This document shows positions 52,979 through 63,111 of a stretch of DNA of 64,000 nt, one piece after another. The translations under genes were made by a program, and so were the position numbers. The notes beneath the pieces are model-generated. The model worked only from the letters and a program-made list of their open reading frames with translations. It was not told where the DNA came from and made no database searches. This DNA is from Mesorhizobium sp. L-8-3 (GTDB lineage Bacteria > Pseudomonadota > Alphaproteobacteria > Rhizobiales > Rhizobiaceae). Each line of letters opens with the position of its first letter. The first letter of the stretch is position 1. Where the stretch lies: positions 5,705,501-5,769,500 of the forward strand of contig NZ_AP023262.1 in the NCBI RefSeq assembly GCF_016756615.1, given 5' to 3'.

Positions 52979-53674
52979 TCAGTGCTTCGTTTCGCCCGCG
53001 GCCAGTTTCGCCGCCTGGCCGATCCAGTCATCGCGTCCGATGCGCCCCTTGAATGCGAGATAGTCGTCGACCCAGGCGATCTCGGGCGCGCTCCAATCCG
53101 CGATCTGCGCATAAGTCCAGACACCCAGCCCGTTGAGCACGCTCTCCAGCTTGGGACCGATGCCTGATATCTTCTTGAGGTCGTCCGGCGCATCCGGCCT
53201 GTCGACCGAAGCCGGCCGCCGGAAATCCTCGGGCAGCAAAGCGGCCACAGTCTCGGCGGCAACCGGCGTCACTGCCTTTTTCACGCCCGCCTCGTCGGTG
53301 ACCGGCGTCGCCTCCTCCGGAACGTCCACGTTCACCGCCTCCTGCGCATGGGCGATAAGCGTGTCGGCGGCAGCGCGTGCGCGCGCTGACGGGGTCCGGC
53401 GGGAGGGCTCGGATCCGAAATCGTCCGAGCCTGATGCGAGCAGCCGTTGCGAGGCTTCCGCCATGCCGGCCACCGCCCCCATCCACATTCCGAAGGCATG
53501 ACCGGCAAAGCCGATGCCGAGCGCGGAGGCCGCGGCGAAACCGCCGGCCGGATGCACCATCAGATTGACGGCGCTGGCCAGCTCCTTCGGCAGCAAGGCG
53601 TTGATCTCGCGGTTCATCTCTTCAAACTGCTTCACGTCTGGCATCAAATGCTCGGGTATGGAAAACATCGACAT
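52979..53674 (-). CDS. Helix-hairpin-helix accessory protein in the nuo operon
   Basis: 231 residues. The N-terminal ~75 residues contain a Gly/Ala-rich hydrophobic part (GFAAASALGIGFAGHAFGMW). A charged linker follows. The last ~70 residues (DDLKKISGIGPKLESVLNGL then GVWTYAQIADWSAPEIAWVD) form a helix-hairpin-helix domain closely matching the NuoE extension encoded in the same operon. Rhizobial homologues are annotated as NADH-ubiquinone dehydrogenase proteins between nuoF and nuoG. ATG 53674 has GAGGAGA upstream. Exact role unknown. Confidence 0.83.
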   Translation of the reverse strand: MSMFSIPEHLMPDVKQFEEMNREINALLPKELASAVNLMVHPAGGFAAASALGIGFAGHAFGMWMGAVAGMAEASQRLLASGSDDFGSEPSRRTPSARARAAADTLIAHAQEAVNVDVPEEATPVTDEAGVKKAVTPVAAETVAALLPEDFRRPASVDRPDAPDDLKKISGIGPKLESVLNGLGVWTYAQIADWSAPEIAWVDDYLAFKGRIGRDDWIGQAAKLAAGETKH

Positions 53675-53748
53675 CGTCGTCTCCTCAGCCGATTTCCGTT
53701 GGTCCCTGCCCTTGCCGTTTCCTTGTACCGTTCCTGCTTGTTGTGCTC

Positions 53749-55053
<1,305 letters not shown>

Positions 55054-55063
55054 TATTCGTCCC

Positions 55064-56314
55064 TCAGACCGGCTTCTTGCCGAAGACGCGGATATATTCG
55101 GCGACGCCGCCCTTGGCGAGCGCCTTGGCCTGCTTCACCCAGTCGTCGCGTTCGATGCGGCCCTTGAAGTTCAGGTAACCGTCGACCCATTCGCGCTCGG
55201 CCTTTTTCCAGGACGCGACCTGGGCAAAGGTGAAGATCCCCAGCGAATGCAGGATGCCTTCGATCTTCGGGCCGACGCCCGAAATGAGCTTGAGATCATC
55301 GACCGCCGTCGGCCTCTCGATACCGGCCGGCCGGTTCCCGTCGTCGAGCGACGGCTTTGCCGGCGCCTTCTTGCCGGCTGCCACTTCAGGCGCCTTGAAG
55401 GCGGTCGCCGGCTCGGCCTTCGGGGCCGGCGACTTGCGCTGTTTCGCAACCTTTTCAACCTCTTCCGAGGCTTTGTTCGCAGCCGCAGCCGAATGGCGCG
55501 GCGCGGCGACGCTCGCGGCCTTCTCGGCGGCCGGCGCGACCTTCGCCGTCGAAGGAGAGTTGACGGCGGGATTGGTCTCCAGCGCGTCTGTCTTCGGCTT
55601 CGCGGATTTCGACGGCGCGACCGGAGGCGAAGCGACAGCACCCCCGGCCGCGCTCGCCTTGGCTGCCTTGCCCGTGCCCTTGGCGACAGGCTTGAGAACC
55701 GACTTCTCGTCGGCAAGCGAGGTCAGGCCCGAGATCGGCGCGGAGAAGACGCGGTCGGTCTGCGGGCCGGTGGGCACCGACGCGCCCTTGCCGGCCTCGA
55801 ACTGGTCGATGATCTCGGCCAGCCTCTCCGGCGTCAGGTCCTCATAGGTGTCCTTGAAGATCATCACCATCGGCGCGTTCACGCAGGCGCCGAGGCATTC
55901 GACCTCTTCCCAGGACAGCGTGCCGTCGGCATTGGTGTGGAACTGCTCGTGATGAATCTTGGAGCGGCAGACATCCATCAGCGCTTCCGAGCCGCGCAGC
56001 ATGCAGGGCGTCGTTCCGCAGACCTGGACATGGGCGCGCGTGCCGACCGGCTTGAGCTGGAACTGGGTGTAGAAGGTGGCAACCTCGAGCACGCGGATAT
56101 AGGGCATGGCGAGCATGTCGGCGACGTGCTCGATCGCGGCCTTGGTCACCCAGCCCTGCTGTTCCTGGGCCAGCATCAGCAGCGGAATCACGGCCGACTG
56201 CTGACGGCCCTCGGGGTACTTCTGGATCCAGGTCCTGGCCTGCGCCGAAAAAGCCTTGTCGAAGGCGAAGGACGCTGGCTGGACGGCTGGCTCTGCAAGA
56301 CGGCGGACGGACAT
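55064..56314 (-). CDS. nuoE: NADH-quinone oxidoreductase subunit E with long C-terminal extension
   Basis: 416 residues; the classic subunit is about 170-240. The core has C99, C104, C140 and C144 for the 2Fe-2S cluster N1a. Residues ~200-340 are an Ala/Lys/Pro-rich linker. Residues ~340-410 form a helix-hairpin-helix domain (DDLKLISGVGPKIEGILHSL) that matches the C-terminus of the accessory protein at 52979-53674. The extension is common in Rhizobiales. ATG 56314; an 89-base gap separates it from nuoD. Confidence 0.95.
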   Translation of the reverse strand: MSVRRLAEPAVQPASFAFDKAFSAQARTWIQKYPEGRQQSAVIPLLMLAQEQQGWVTKAAIEHVADMLAMPYIRVLEVATFYTQFQLKPVGTRAHVQVCGTTPCMLRGSEALMDVCRSKIHHEQFHTNADGTLSWEEVECLGACVNAPMVMIFKDTYEDLTPERLAEIIDQFEAGKGASVPTGPQTDRVFSAPISGLTSLADEKSVLKPVAKGTGKAAKASAAGGAVASPPVAPSKSAKPKTDALETNPAVNSPSTAKVAPAAEKAASVAAPRHSAAAANKASEEVEKVAKQRKSPAPKAEPATAFKAPEVAAGKKAPAKPSLDDGNRPAGIERPTAVDDLKLISGVGPKIEGILHSLGIFTFAQVASWKKAEREWVDGYLNFKGRIERDDWVKQAKALAKGGVAEYIRVFGKKPV

Positions 56315-56403
56315 GATGATCGCTTTGCTTGTCTCTTAGTTCCTGTGGCAGGCGCGGACGGGTTCCTGCATGCCTTCGACGGCCTCTGGACGACGGACGG
56401 ACA

Positions 56404-57594
56404 CTAGCGGTCGACCTCCCCGAACACGATGTCGAGGGAGCCCAGCACCGCTGATATGTCGGCCAGCATGTGGCCGCGGCAGAGGAAATCCATCGCCTGC
56501 AGATGCGCGAAGCCCGGGGCGCGCAGCTTGCAGCGATAAGGCTTGTTGGAGCCGTCGGAGACGAGGAAGACGCCGAACTCGCCCTTGGGTGCCTCGACGG
56601 CGGCATAGACCTCGCCAGCCGCCACGCGATAGCCTTCGGTGTAAAGCTTGAAGTGATGGATGAGGGATTCCATCGAACGCTTCATCGCCGCACGCTTCGG
56701 CGGTACGACCTTGCCATCGAGATTGGAGACCGGACCGGTCTTCTCCTTGCCGAGCAGGAGATCGACGCATTGCCGCATGATGCGCGCCGACTGGCGCATC
56801 TCTTCCATGCGGATGAGATAGCGGTCGTAGCAGTCGCCGTTCTTTCCGATCGGGATGTCGAAGTCCATCTCCGGATAGCATTCATAGGGCTGCGACTTGC
56901 GCAGGTCCCACGCCGCGCCCGAGCCGCGCACCATCACGCCGGAGAAGCCCCATGCCCAGGCGTCGTCGAGCGAGACCACGCCGATGTCGACGTTGCGCTG
57001 CTTGAAGATGCGGTTAGGCGTCAGGAGATCGTCGAGGTCCTTGACGGTCTGCAGGAACGGATCGATCCACTTGCCGATGTCCTCGACGAGCTTTTCCGGC
57101 AGGTCCTGGTGCACCCCGCCCGGCCGGAAATAGGCCGCGTGCATGCGCGCGCCGCAGGCCCGCTCGTAGAACACCATCAGCTTCTCGCGCTCCTCGAACC
57201 CCCAAAGCGGCGGGGTGAGCGCGCCGACGTCCATCGCCTGCGTCGTGACGTTGAGCAGATGCGACAGGATGCGGCCGATCTCCGAATAGAGAACGCGGAT
57301 GAGTTGTCCGCGCTTCGGCACCTCGATGCCCAGCAGCCGCTCGACGGCGAGCGCAAAGGCATGTTCCTGGTTCATCGGCGCGACATAGTCGAGCCGATCG
57401 AAATAGGGCACGGCCTGGAGATAGGTCTTCTGCTCGATCAGCTTCTCGGTGCCGCGGTGAAGCAGACCGATATGCGGATCGACGCGGTCGACCACCTCGC
57501 CGTCCAGCTCGAGCACGAGGCGCAGCACACCGTGCGCGGCCGGGTGCTGCGGGCCGAAATTGATGTTGAAGTTGCGGACGGAGGTTTCAGCCAT
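56404..57594 (-). CDS. nuoD: NADH-quinone oxidoreductase subunit D
   Basis: 396 residues. NFGPQHPAAHGVLRLVLELD at the start and PRGEFGVFLVSDG-like APKGEFGVFLVSDGSNKPYR mark the 49-kDa subunit, which shapes the quinone site with NuoB. Full length. In most relatives nuoC ends directly before it; here 459 bases lie between nuoC and nuoD, filled by a four-helix-bundle gene. Confidence 0.97.
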   Translation of the reverse strand: MAETSVRNFNINFGPQHPAAHGVLRLVLELDGEVVDRVDPHIGLLHRGTEKLIEQKTYLQAVPYFDRLDYVAPMNQEHAFALAVERLLGIEVPKRGQLIRVLYSEIGRILSHLLNVTTQAMDVGALTPPLWGFEEREKLMVFYERACGARMHAAYFRPGGVHQDLPEKLVEDIGKWIDPFLQTVKDLDDLLTPNRIFKQRNVDIGVVSLDDAWAWGFSGVMVRGSGAAWDLRKSQPYECYPEMDFDIPIGKNGDCYDRYLIRMEEMRQSARIMRQCVDLLLGKEKTGPVSNLDGKVVPPKRAAMKRSMESLIHHFKLYTEGYRVAAGEVYAAVEAPKGEFGVFLVSDGSNKPYRCKLRAPGFAHLQAMDFLCRGHMLADISAVLGSLDIVFGEVDR

Positions 57595-57611
57595 GGGCGC
57601 TGCCTGCGCAG

Positions 57612-57639
57612 TGAATGGTGAATGGTGAATGGTGAATGG
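57612..57639. repeat. Heptamer repeats, left border of the inserted element
   Basis: Four exact TGAATGG copies in tandem (57612-57639), directly after the stop codon of the four-helix-bundle gene. The right border at 58026-58053 holds the complement, CCATTCA, so the borders are inverted. Confidence 0.88.
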
Positions 57640-58029
57640 TCATTGCCCAAGTCCGCCCCGCTCCAGCGATCGAACGAACTGGACCAGCCTCTTTCCAAGC
57701 CTCGCGTAACGCTCGTCCAGTTTCGACGACTGTTCCGCAGATATCAGCCCGATCCGACCGCACAATATCGTGTGGGTCTCTAATTCCTTCAGAGACCCCT
57801 GGGCAATCCTGAGGAACTGAATAAAGGTCCGCCTCTGCGCGCGACCAAACCCTTCCGCAATATTCGCGGGGATCGAGGTGGCACAGCGTCTCAGTTGGGA
57901 TGTCATCCCGAACAACTCCTCGCGCGGAAACCCGCGCGTAAGCGAATAGACGTCCTCGGCGATATCCATCGCCTCTTTCCAGACAATCAGATCGCGATAG
58001 TCGCGTATCTTCCCTGGTGTCTCGTCCAT
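57640..58029 (-). CDS. Four-helix-bundle protein (23S rRNA IVS / S23 type)
   Basis: 129 residues. IRDYRDLIVWKEAMDIAEDV, ELFGMTSQLRRCATSIPANI and AEGFGRAQRRTFIQFLRIAQ are the family's signature segments. Such proteins are encoded in intervening sequences of 23S rRNA genes and elsewhere in genomes, related to the Avd protein of diversity-generating retroelements. Here the gene sits inside the nuo operon between nuoC and nuoD. Its ATG falls within a heptamer repeat and its stop directly precedes another set. Biochemical role unknown. Confidence 0.88.
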   Translation of the reverse strand: MDETPGKIRDYRDLIVWKEAMDIAEDVYSLTRGFPREELFGMTSQLRRCATSIPANIAEGFGRAQRRTFIQFLRIAQGSLKELETHTILCGRIGLISAEQSSKLDERYARLGKRLVQFVRSLERGGLGQ

Positions 58030-58053
58030 TCACCATTCACTATTCACCATTCA
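58026..58053. repeat. Heptamer repeats, right border of the inserted element
   Basis: Four copies of C(C/T)ATTCA (three CCATTCA, one CTATTCA). The next bases, CTATTTC, begin like a fifth copy and contain the nuoC stop codon (CTA, read as TAG on the minus strand, 58054-58056). Confidence 0.88.
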
Positions 58054-58653
58054 CTATTTCGCCTTTTCATCGCCCGGCAGCACATAATCCGTCCCCTCCC
58101 ACGGCGACAGGAAATCGAAATTACGAAATTCCTGCTTGAGCTCGACAGGCTCGTAGACCACGCGCTTGGCCTCGTCGTCGTAGCGGACCTCGACGAAACC
58201 GGTCAGCGGGAAGTCCTTGCGGAGCGGATGCCCCTCGAAACCGTAGTCGGTGAGCAGGCGACGCAGGTCCGGATGCCCGGAGAAAAGGATGCCGTAGAGG
58301 TCGTAGGCCTCGCGCTCGAACCAGTCGGCGCCGGGGAAAACGCTGGTGACGGAAGGCACCGGCGTATCCTCGTCCGTCATCACCTTGACGCGGATGCGGT
58401 TGTTCTGGCGCGGCGACAGGAGGTGGTAGACGACATCGAAGCGCTTCTCGCGATAGGGATAGTCCACGCCCGAAATGTCGATGAAAGATACGAACTGGCA
58501 CTGCGCGTCGCGGCGCAGGAAACTCATCACGTCGACGATGTCGCCACCGTCGACCGTGATTGTCAGTTCGCCATAGGCGACCAGGGATTCCCGGACACGA
58601 GCGCCGAGCTTTTCGCCGATATAGCCGGCGAGGTCGTTAAGGGCTTCACTCAT
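58054..58653 (-). CDS. nuoC: NADH-quinone oxidoreductase subunit C
   Basis: 199 residues. SFIDISGVDYPYREKRFDVV and ADWFEREAYDLYGILFSGHP then LRRLLTDYGFEGHPLRKDFP are the 30-kDa subunit signatures. It ends GTDYVLPGDEKAK, apparently complete. The TAG stop overlaps the border of the inserted repeat element. ATG 58653. Confidence 0.96.
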   Translation of the reverse strand: MSEALNDLAGYIGEKLGARVRESLVAYGELTITVDGGDIVDVMSFLRRDAQCQFVSFIDISGVDYPYREKRFDVVYHLLSPRQNNRIRVKVMTDEDTPVPSVTSVFPGADWFEREAYDLYGILFSGHPDLRRLLTDYGFEGHPLRKDFPLTGFVEVRYDDEAKRVVYEPVELKQEFRNFDFLSPWEGTDYVLPGDEKAK

Positions 58654-58659
58654 CTCGCA

Positions 58660-59241
58660 TCACCGCTCGATCGTTCCGGTGCGGCGGATCTTCTTCTGTA
58701 GAAGAAGGATGCCGTAGAGCAGCGCTTCCGCGGTCGGCGGGCAGCCCGGCACATAGATATCTACGGGCACGACACGGTCGCAGCCGCGCACCACCGAATA
58801 GGAATAGTGATAGTAGCCGCCGCCATTGGCGCAGGAGCCCATGGAGATGACGTAGCGCGGCTCCGGCATCTGGTCATAGACCTTGCGCAGCGCCGGAGCC
58901 ATCTTGTTGGTCAGCGTGCCGGCGACGATCATGACGTCGGACTGGCGCGGGCTGGCGCGCGGCGCGATGCCGAACCGCTCGGCATCGTAGCGCGGCATCG
59001 AGATGTGCATCATCTCGACCGCACAGCAGGCGAGACCGAAGGTCATCCACATCAGCGAGCCGGTGCGGGCCCAGGTGATGAGCGCTTCGGACGAGGTGAC
59101 GAGGAAGCCCTTGTCGGCCAGTTCGTCATTGATGCCGCCGAAAAAGGCATCTTCGGACCCGACCGGCTTTCCGGTCCTGGGATCGAGTATGCCCTTCGGC
59201 TTCGGCGCGACGAGCGTGCCGGAACTGTCGTTCAATCCCAT
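58660..59241 (-). CDS. nuoB: NADH-quinone oxidoreductase subunit B
   Basis: 193 residues. Cluster N2 ligands are the Cys pair in LACCAVEMMH and the cysteines in SMGSCANGGGYYHYSYSVVR and PGCPPTAEALLYGI. N2 gives electrons to quinone. The ATG at 59241 overlaps the nuoA 3' end by 10 bases and gives the usual MGLN start; an ATG at 59262 would add seven unlikely residues. Confidence 0.96.
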   Translation of the reverse strand: MGLNDSSGTLVAPKPKGILDPRTGKPVGSEDAFFGGINDELADKGFLVTSSEALITWARTGSLMWMTFGLACCAVEMMHISMPRYDAERFGIAPRASPRQSDVMIVAGTLTNKMAPALRKVYDQMPEPRYVISMGSCANGGGYYHYSYSVVRGCDRVVPVDIYVPGCPPTAEALLYGILLLQKKIRRTGTIER

Positions 59242-59597
59242 TCCAGCGCCCCTTTCTTCCATTCGTAGATGAAACCGATCGTCAGCACGCCGAGGAAGAT
59301 CATCATCGACCAGAAGCCCAGCATGCCGATCTCGCCGAAGGAAACCGCCCAGGGGAACAGGAAGGCCACTTCGAGATCAAAGATGATGAACAGGATCGAC
59401 ACCAGGTAGAAGCGGATGTCGAACTTCATGCGCGCGTCGTCGAAAGCGTTGAAGCCGCACTCATAGGCCGACAGCTTCTCCGGATCGGGGTTGCGGTACG
59501 CCACCAAAAACGGGGCGGCGATCAGGGCCAGACCCACAACGAGCGCCACGCCGATGAAGATCACGATCGGCAGATAGGAACTCAGCAGTCCGTTCAT
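59232..59597 (-). CDS. nuoA: NADH-quinone oxidoreductase subunit A
   Basis: 121 residues, three membrane helices. KLSAYECGFNAFDDARMKFD is the loop near the quinone site that the family conserves. First gene of the operon. The ATG at 59597 is the usual family start; the open frame extends 81 bases more into the promoter region. Confidence 0.96.
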   Translation of the reverse strand: MNGLLSSYLPIVIFIGVALVVGLALIAAPFLVAYRNPDPEKLSAYECGFNAFDDARMKFDIRFYLVSILFIIFDLEVAFLFPWAVSFGEIGMLGFWSMMIFLGVLTIGFIYEWKKGALEWD

Positions 59598-59650
59598 TGG
59601 CTGACTTTCGTTTGGCTGCGGACAGACAACAACTACAGCACGACACACGC

Positions 59651-59672
59651 GATGGAAACGTGACGTTTCATC
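59651..59672. promoter_or_regulatory. Palindrome AAACGT-G-ACGTTT upstream of nuoA
   Basis: Perfect 6-bp arms (59656-59661, 59663-59668), extended by GATG/CATC with one extra base on the left. It lies about 59 bases before the nuoA start, where an operator for the whole operon would be expected. Confidence 0.5.
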
Positions 59673-60035
59673 GCCCATGCTGCATTGCGGCGAGCGTTAG
59701 CGCAGCCCATCCGGCGGCGCAAGCCCAACAGTGGCGAAACTGTGGTCCAGAAGGTCTTGCCTGCCCTTACGGAAGCGCCGGGAAACGCGCAGCTATGGCC
59801 TTAGGTGGTCACAGGCTGTTCTGCCTACAGTTGCCAAAGAGCAAACGGAGAACCACGGATTGCCGACTCAATGGACTGAGCCATGGGGTCGGCGGTTGAT
59901 CCGCACTTGCGCTGATTTACGGCCGCCCATGCATGGCGGCACCCATATGGATGGCGTGTCTTCACGATCGGCCGCGCCAAGGAACCGGCTCGGCTTGCCG
60001 TTCGGAGAGAGCCCGTATGGCCCTGCCCCGAAACC
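59673..60035. other. Intergenic stretch without supported gene
   Basis: Between the nuoA promoter and the M24 peptidase gene 3' end. A GCCGCC-CATGCAT-GGCGGC hairpin is present near 59923-59941 without a T-run. I see no coding frame. Confidence 0.45.
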
Positions 60036-61226
60036 CTATGCCGTGCCGCCTCGGTTCCAGCCGCGGCCACGGTCGCCGATCAGTTCGAAGCCGTCCTTGT
60101 GGATGGCGATCGTGTCTTCGAGCTTGATGAAGCCGCGGCGGGGGTGGAGCATGGTCGTCTCCACCGAGATCACCATATTGGCCTCCAGCGGCCGCGCGGC
60201 ATCGACGCCCTCATAGGCGACCGGATGGTTAGTCATGAGGAAAGGCACCTCGTGGGTGATCAGCCCCATTCCATGGGCGAAGAAATCGGTGAAGGCCGCG
60301 CTCTTCGACGCTTTCAGCACGCTTTCCGCATGAGCGATCATGTCGCTGCCCAGCGTGCCCACGCGCGCCATCGACATCGCCGCCTGCTGCACCGCGTCGA
60401 TCTCGGCCAGGAGATCGACCAGTTCCTGGTCCGGCTCGCCGAGCACGCCCATCCGGCAGAGATCGCCGATATAGCCGTGATAATTGCCGCCCGAATCGAG
60501 CGACAGCACTTCGCCCTTCTGCCAGCGCTGCGGCGACACGGCGCGGTTATGGCTGGAGCCGATCGTCAGCAGGCAATATTCGAAGGTCAGGCCGCGATTG
60601 GTCTCCTCGCGGCGCAGCGCCTCGACGATCTCCTGTTTCGACGCCCCCTCGCCATGGCTGGCGAACACGGCCAGCATGGAATCGGTGATCTTCTCGGAGG
60701 CGAGCCGCAACTGGTCGAGCTCGGCGTCGGTCTTGATCGCCCGCATGCGCTCCAGCATGCCCGTCGCGTCGACGAATTGCGGCCGGCCGAGCTCACGCAC
60801 AATGGCCTGGTAGGCGTCGAGCGGCAGGAAGGCCGGCTCGATGCCGATCCGCTTGCCGGCGGCGCCCAGCTTCTTCAGATGTGCGGCCGCGAGCTCGGCC
60901 GCGTCGACGCTTCCCCAGGACGCGGTCTGCACGACCGGCGTCCAGAACGGATTGTTCTGATGCTCGCCACCCTCCATCTTGTTGCCGACATAGGCGGCAT
61001 TGCCCGGCCTGCCCTTCTCGTAGACCACCACGGGCAGGTAGCGGCTGTGGCCGATCGCATCCATGGCCGCGAAGAAGATGAATTTGTAGCCGCCGAGCAG
61101 ATACTGCACATTGTGTTTCGAAGTCGCCAGCAGGATGTCGATGCCGGCCTCGCCCATCAGACGGTCGACGCGCTGGTGGTCAAAAGGAGCGCCGACCTTC
61201 GCGGCGCCGCCGGGGGCAATGTTCAC
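60036..61226 (-). CDS. M24 family metallopeptidase (Xaa-Pro aminopeptidase-like)
   Basis: 396 residues from a GTG at 61226 that has GGGAG nine bases upstream. The metal ligands of the pita-bread fold are all visible: two Asp in LDSGGNYHGYIGD, His in AHGMGLITHE, Glu in ISVETTM and Glu in KLEDTIAI. The N-terminal half is a creatinase-like domain. Expected to cleave peptides or C-N bonds with two metal ions; the substrate is unknown. The open frame extends upstream without family character. Confidence 0.9.
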   Translation of the reverse strand: MNIAPGGAAKVGAPFDHQRVDRLMGEAGIDILLATSKHNVQYLLGGYKFIFFAAMDAIGHSRYLPVVVYEKGRPGNAAYVGNKMEGGEHQNNPFWTPVVQTASWGSVDAAELAAAHLKKLGAAGKRIGIEPAFLPLDAYQAIVRELGRPQFVDATGMLERMRAIKTDAELDQLRLASEKITDSMLAVFASHGEGASKQEIVEALRREETNRGLTFEYCLLTIGSSHNRAVSPQRWQKGEVLSLDSGGNYHGYIGDLCRMGVLGEPDQELVDLLAEIDAVQQAAMSMARVGTLGSDMIAHAESVLKASKSAAFTDFFAHGMGLITHEVPFLMTNHPVAYEGVDAARPLEANMVISVETTMLHPRRGFIKLEDTIAIHKDGFELIGDRGRGWNRGGTA

Positions 61227-61447
61227 GATTGTGCTCCCTGGTTGTTCCCGCCGGATTGCTGCGACTTGTTGCCGACAATCTGGTAGGACCAGTTTGCCCG
61301 TTCGCCATGCAAAGGTCCAGAGCGAATCGTCGCGATGGCCGCCGGCTCGAGCTTCGCGCATGACCGGCGCGCGGGCGACCAACTTGACGTAACGGCATCC
61401 CCGCGCAAGGATTTCGGCATTCGACGGTCGAGAGAGAGGGCACGCCA

Positions 61448-61999
61448 ATGGGAATGCTCCAGATGACACGCAGCAATCTGACCTTCGGACAGATCGATCA
61501 GGGAGCTGACGCCCAGGCGGGCGCCGCGAACACGATAAGATGCTACCGCACGGCAAAAGCGGAGCTGGAGAAGGACTGGATTTCGGACAGGCGCTACAGA
61601 GAGCTTGGGCCGCCGGAATTCGGCAATATGAACGCGATCGCGAGCATTCACCGCGCCGGCTTTCGTGACAGGCAGGAGGACGGGATGAGAAGTCCTTTCC
61701 TGTCCATCGCCACGAACTGGCGCAAGCTGCTCAAGGAATCCGATTCCAGCACGAGCTTTCTCACCAACGACACTATGGTCATGGCGGAGTTCGAGATTCC
61801 GCCGCACTATCTGTTCCGCCCCAAGCCATGCGCGCCGCAATCCAAACGGGAAACTGAATGGCTGTACTACGACTTTCCCGAGATGATCGGGAACTGGCTC
61901 GTCGCGCTCTACATCCCTCCCAAGTCTCACACCGACAACACTCTGGTGAAGTACACCGGAAAGAACGCAATCCCGTCGAACGTACCGCCCCACCGTTGA
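61448..61999 (+). CDS. Orphan hypothetical protein
   Basis: 183 residues with normal, non-shadow composition: NLTFGQIDQGADAQAGAANT early and EWLYYDFPEMIGNWLVALYI late. No signal peptide or membrane helix. GAGAGAGGG precedes the ATG at 61448. I recognise no domain. The frame on the other strand is Arg/Val-rich and looks like its shadow. Confidence 0.55.
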   Translation: MGMLQMTRSNLTFGQIDQGADAQAGAANTIRCYRTAKAELEKDWISDRRYRELGPPEFGNMNAIASIHRAGFRDRQEDGMRSPFLSIATNWRKLLKESDSSTSFLTNDTMVMAEFEIPPHYLFRPKPCAPQSKRETEWLYYDFPEMIGNWLVALYIPPKSHTDNTLVKYTGKNAIPSNVPPHR

Positions 62000-62160
62000 T
62001 GAGGGCGTTGCCGCCTCGTTGGAGGAAATCCGTCGGACTGTGAATTTCGCGCCGTCTCCGGTTTCGACGCTGTCTTCGCTTGGGACGCGATTGCTGCAAA
62101 GCTCTCATGCGGGAACGAGCAGTGCGGTGCTCCCCGTTCCCCTTCCCTGGCCAAGACCTG

Positions 62161-63111
62161 TCAAGCGCCTTGCGCCGGCAGCACAGCCTCGCAGATGGCC
62201 GCGATGTGGCGATGATCAGTGCCGCAACAGCCGCCGAGCACTCGCAGCGCGGGGAGAGAACGTCGCAACGCGACATAGCGCCGTCCGAGATCGACCGGAT
62301 CGCCTTCATCGAGCGTCGTCGATTCGTCGAGTTCCTGGTGGCTCCTGCTCGACGCGTTGGCGCGGACGCCCTGGACACGCGCCAGCCACGGCTCGCCATT
62401 CTCCAGCGCGTGTGCGAAATGCGTGGGGTGAGCGCAATTGATCATGAAGTAGGCCGGCGAGCCGTCGGTTTGCCGGTCGACGGATTCGATCGCCTCCTGG
62501 AGCGACGTCCCGTCGGCCAGCCTGCCGTCCGTCTCGACCGTGAAGGAGACGACACAGGGCATTGACTGCGCCCTGGCGGCGCGGGCAATACCGATGGCTT
62601 CGCCGACCGTGTTCATGGTGACCGCCGAGACCATGTCCGCGGCGCTGTTCGCGAAGGAGCCGATCTGGACGCCGTGGTAGTCTTCGGCCTCGTCCGCTTC
62701 CATCCGTCCGGCCTTGTAGCCGTCGCCGCGCGGACCCACGACGCCGTTGATGAGGCATGGCGTCGACGGCCCCTCCCATTGTGCGCGCAGGCTCTCGAGA
62801 AATGTGACAGCCTGCCTGTTGACCCTGTCGAGGGTGACCGCGTCATGGTCGAGCAGGGCTCCCCAATCGGCATTGGCGCGCCAGGTCGGCGTATCGAGGA
62901 TGAAGCCGACGCCACGCTTGCGGGCGATCGCCAGGTACCTGGCATAATAGGCTTCCAGTTGCCGCCTCCCCTCTTGCGTGGACAGGAGCGTAAAGGACGC
63001 GAAATGCGGAAGGTCGACGCCCTCGTGAAAGATCAGGGTTGTTTCCAGACCACCGTCCGACAGGAAAGCATCCCGCTCCGCCAGCGGAAGAGCATGGCGA
63101 TACTTGGCCAT
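62161..63111 (-). CDS. Homocysteine S-methyltransferase family protein
   Basis: 316 residues. FLSDGGLETTLIFHEGVDLP opens the barrel. The zinc ligands are the Cys in FMINCAHPTHF and the pair in VLGGCCGTDHRHI. It transfers a methyl group, probably from S-methylmethionine or a similar donor, to homocysteine. There is no cobalamin domain. The ATG at 63111 has GGAG six bases upstream. Divergent from the TetR gene, which may control it (inference). Confidence 0.9.
   Translation of the reverse strand: MAKYRHALPLAERDAFLSDGGLETTLIFHEGVDLPHFASFTLLSTQEGRRQLEAYYARYLAIARKRGVGFILDTPTWRANADWGALLDHDAVTLDRVNRQAVTFLESLRAQWEGPSTPCLINGVVGPRGDGYKAGRMEADEAEDYHGVQIGSFANSAADMVSAVTMNTVGEAIGIARAARAQSMPCVVSFTVETDGRLADGTSLQEAIESVDRQTDGSPAYFMINCAHPTHFAHALENGEPWLARVQGVRANASSRSHQELDESTTLDEGDPVDLGRRYVALRRSLPALRVLGGCCGTDHRHIAAICEAVLPAQGA

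Noticed and set aside
59923..59941. GCCGCC/GGCGGC hairpin as terminator of the M24 gene region
   Set aside because: No T-run on either strand, and its position does not match a gene end closely enough.
61223..61993. 256-residue minus-strand frame opposite the orphan ORF
   Set aside because: Composition is that of a shadow, and it runs into the M24 gene start region without a ribosome site.
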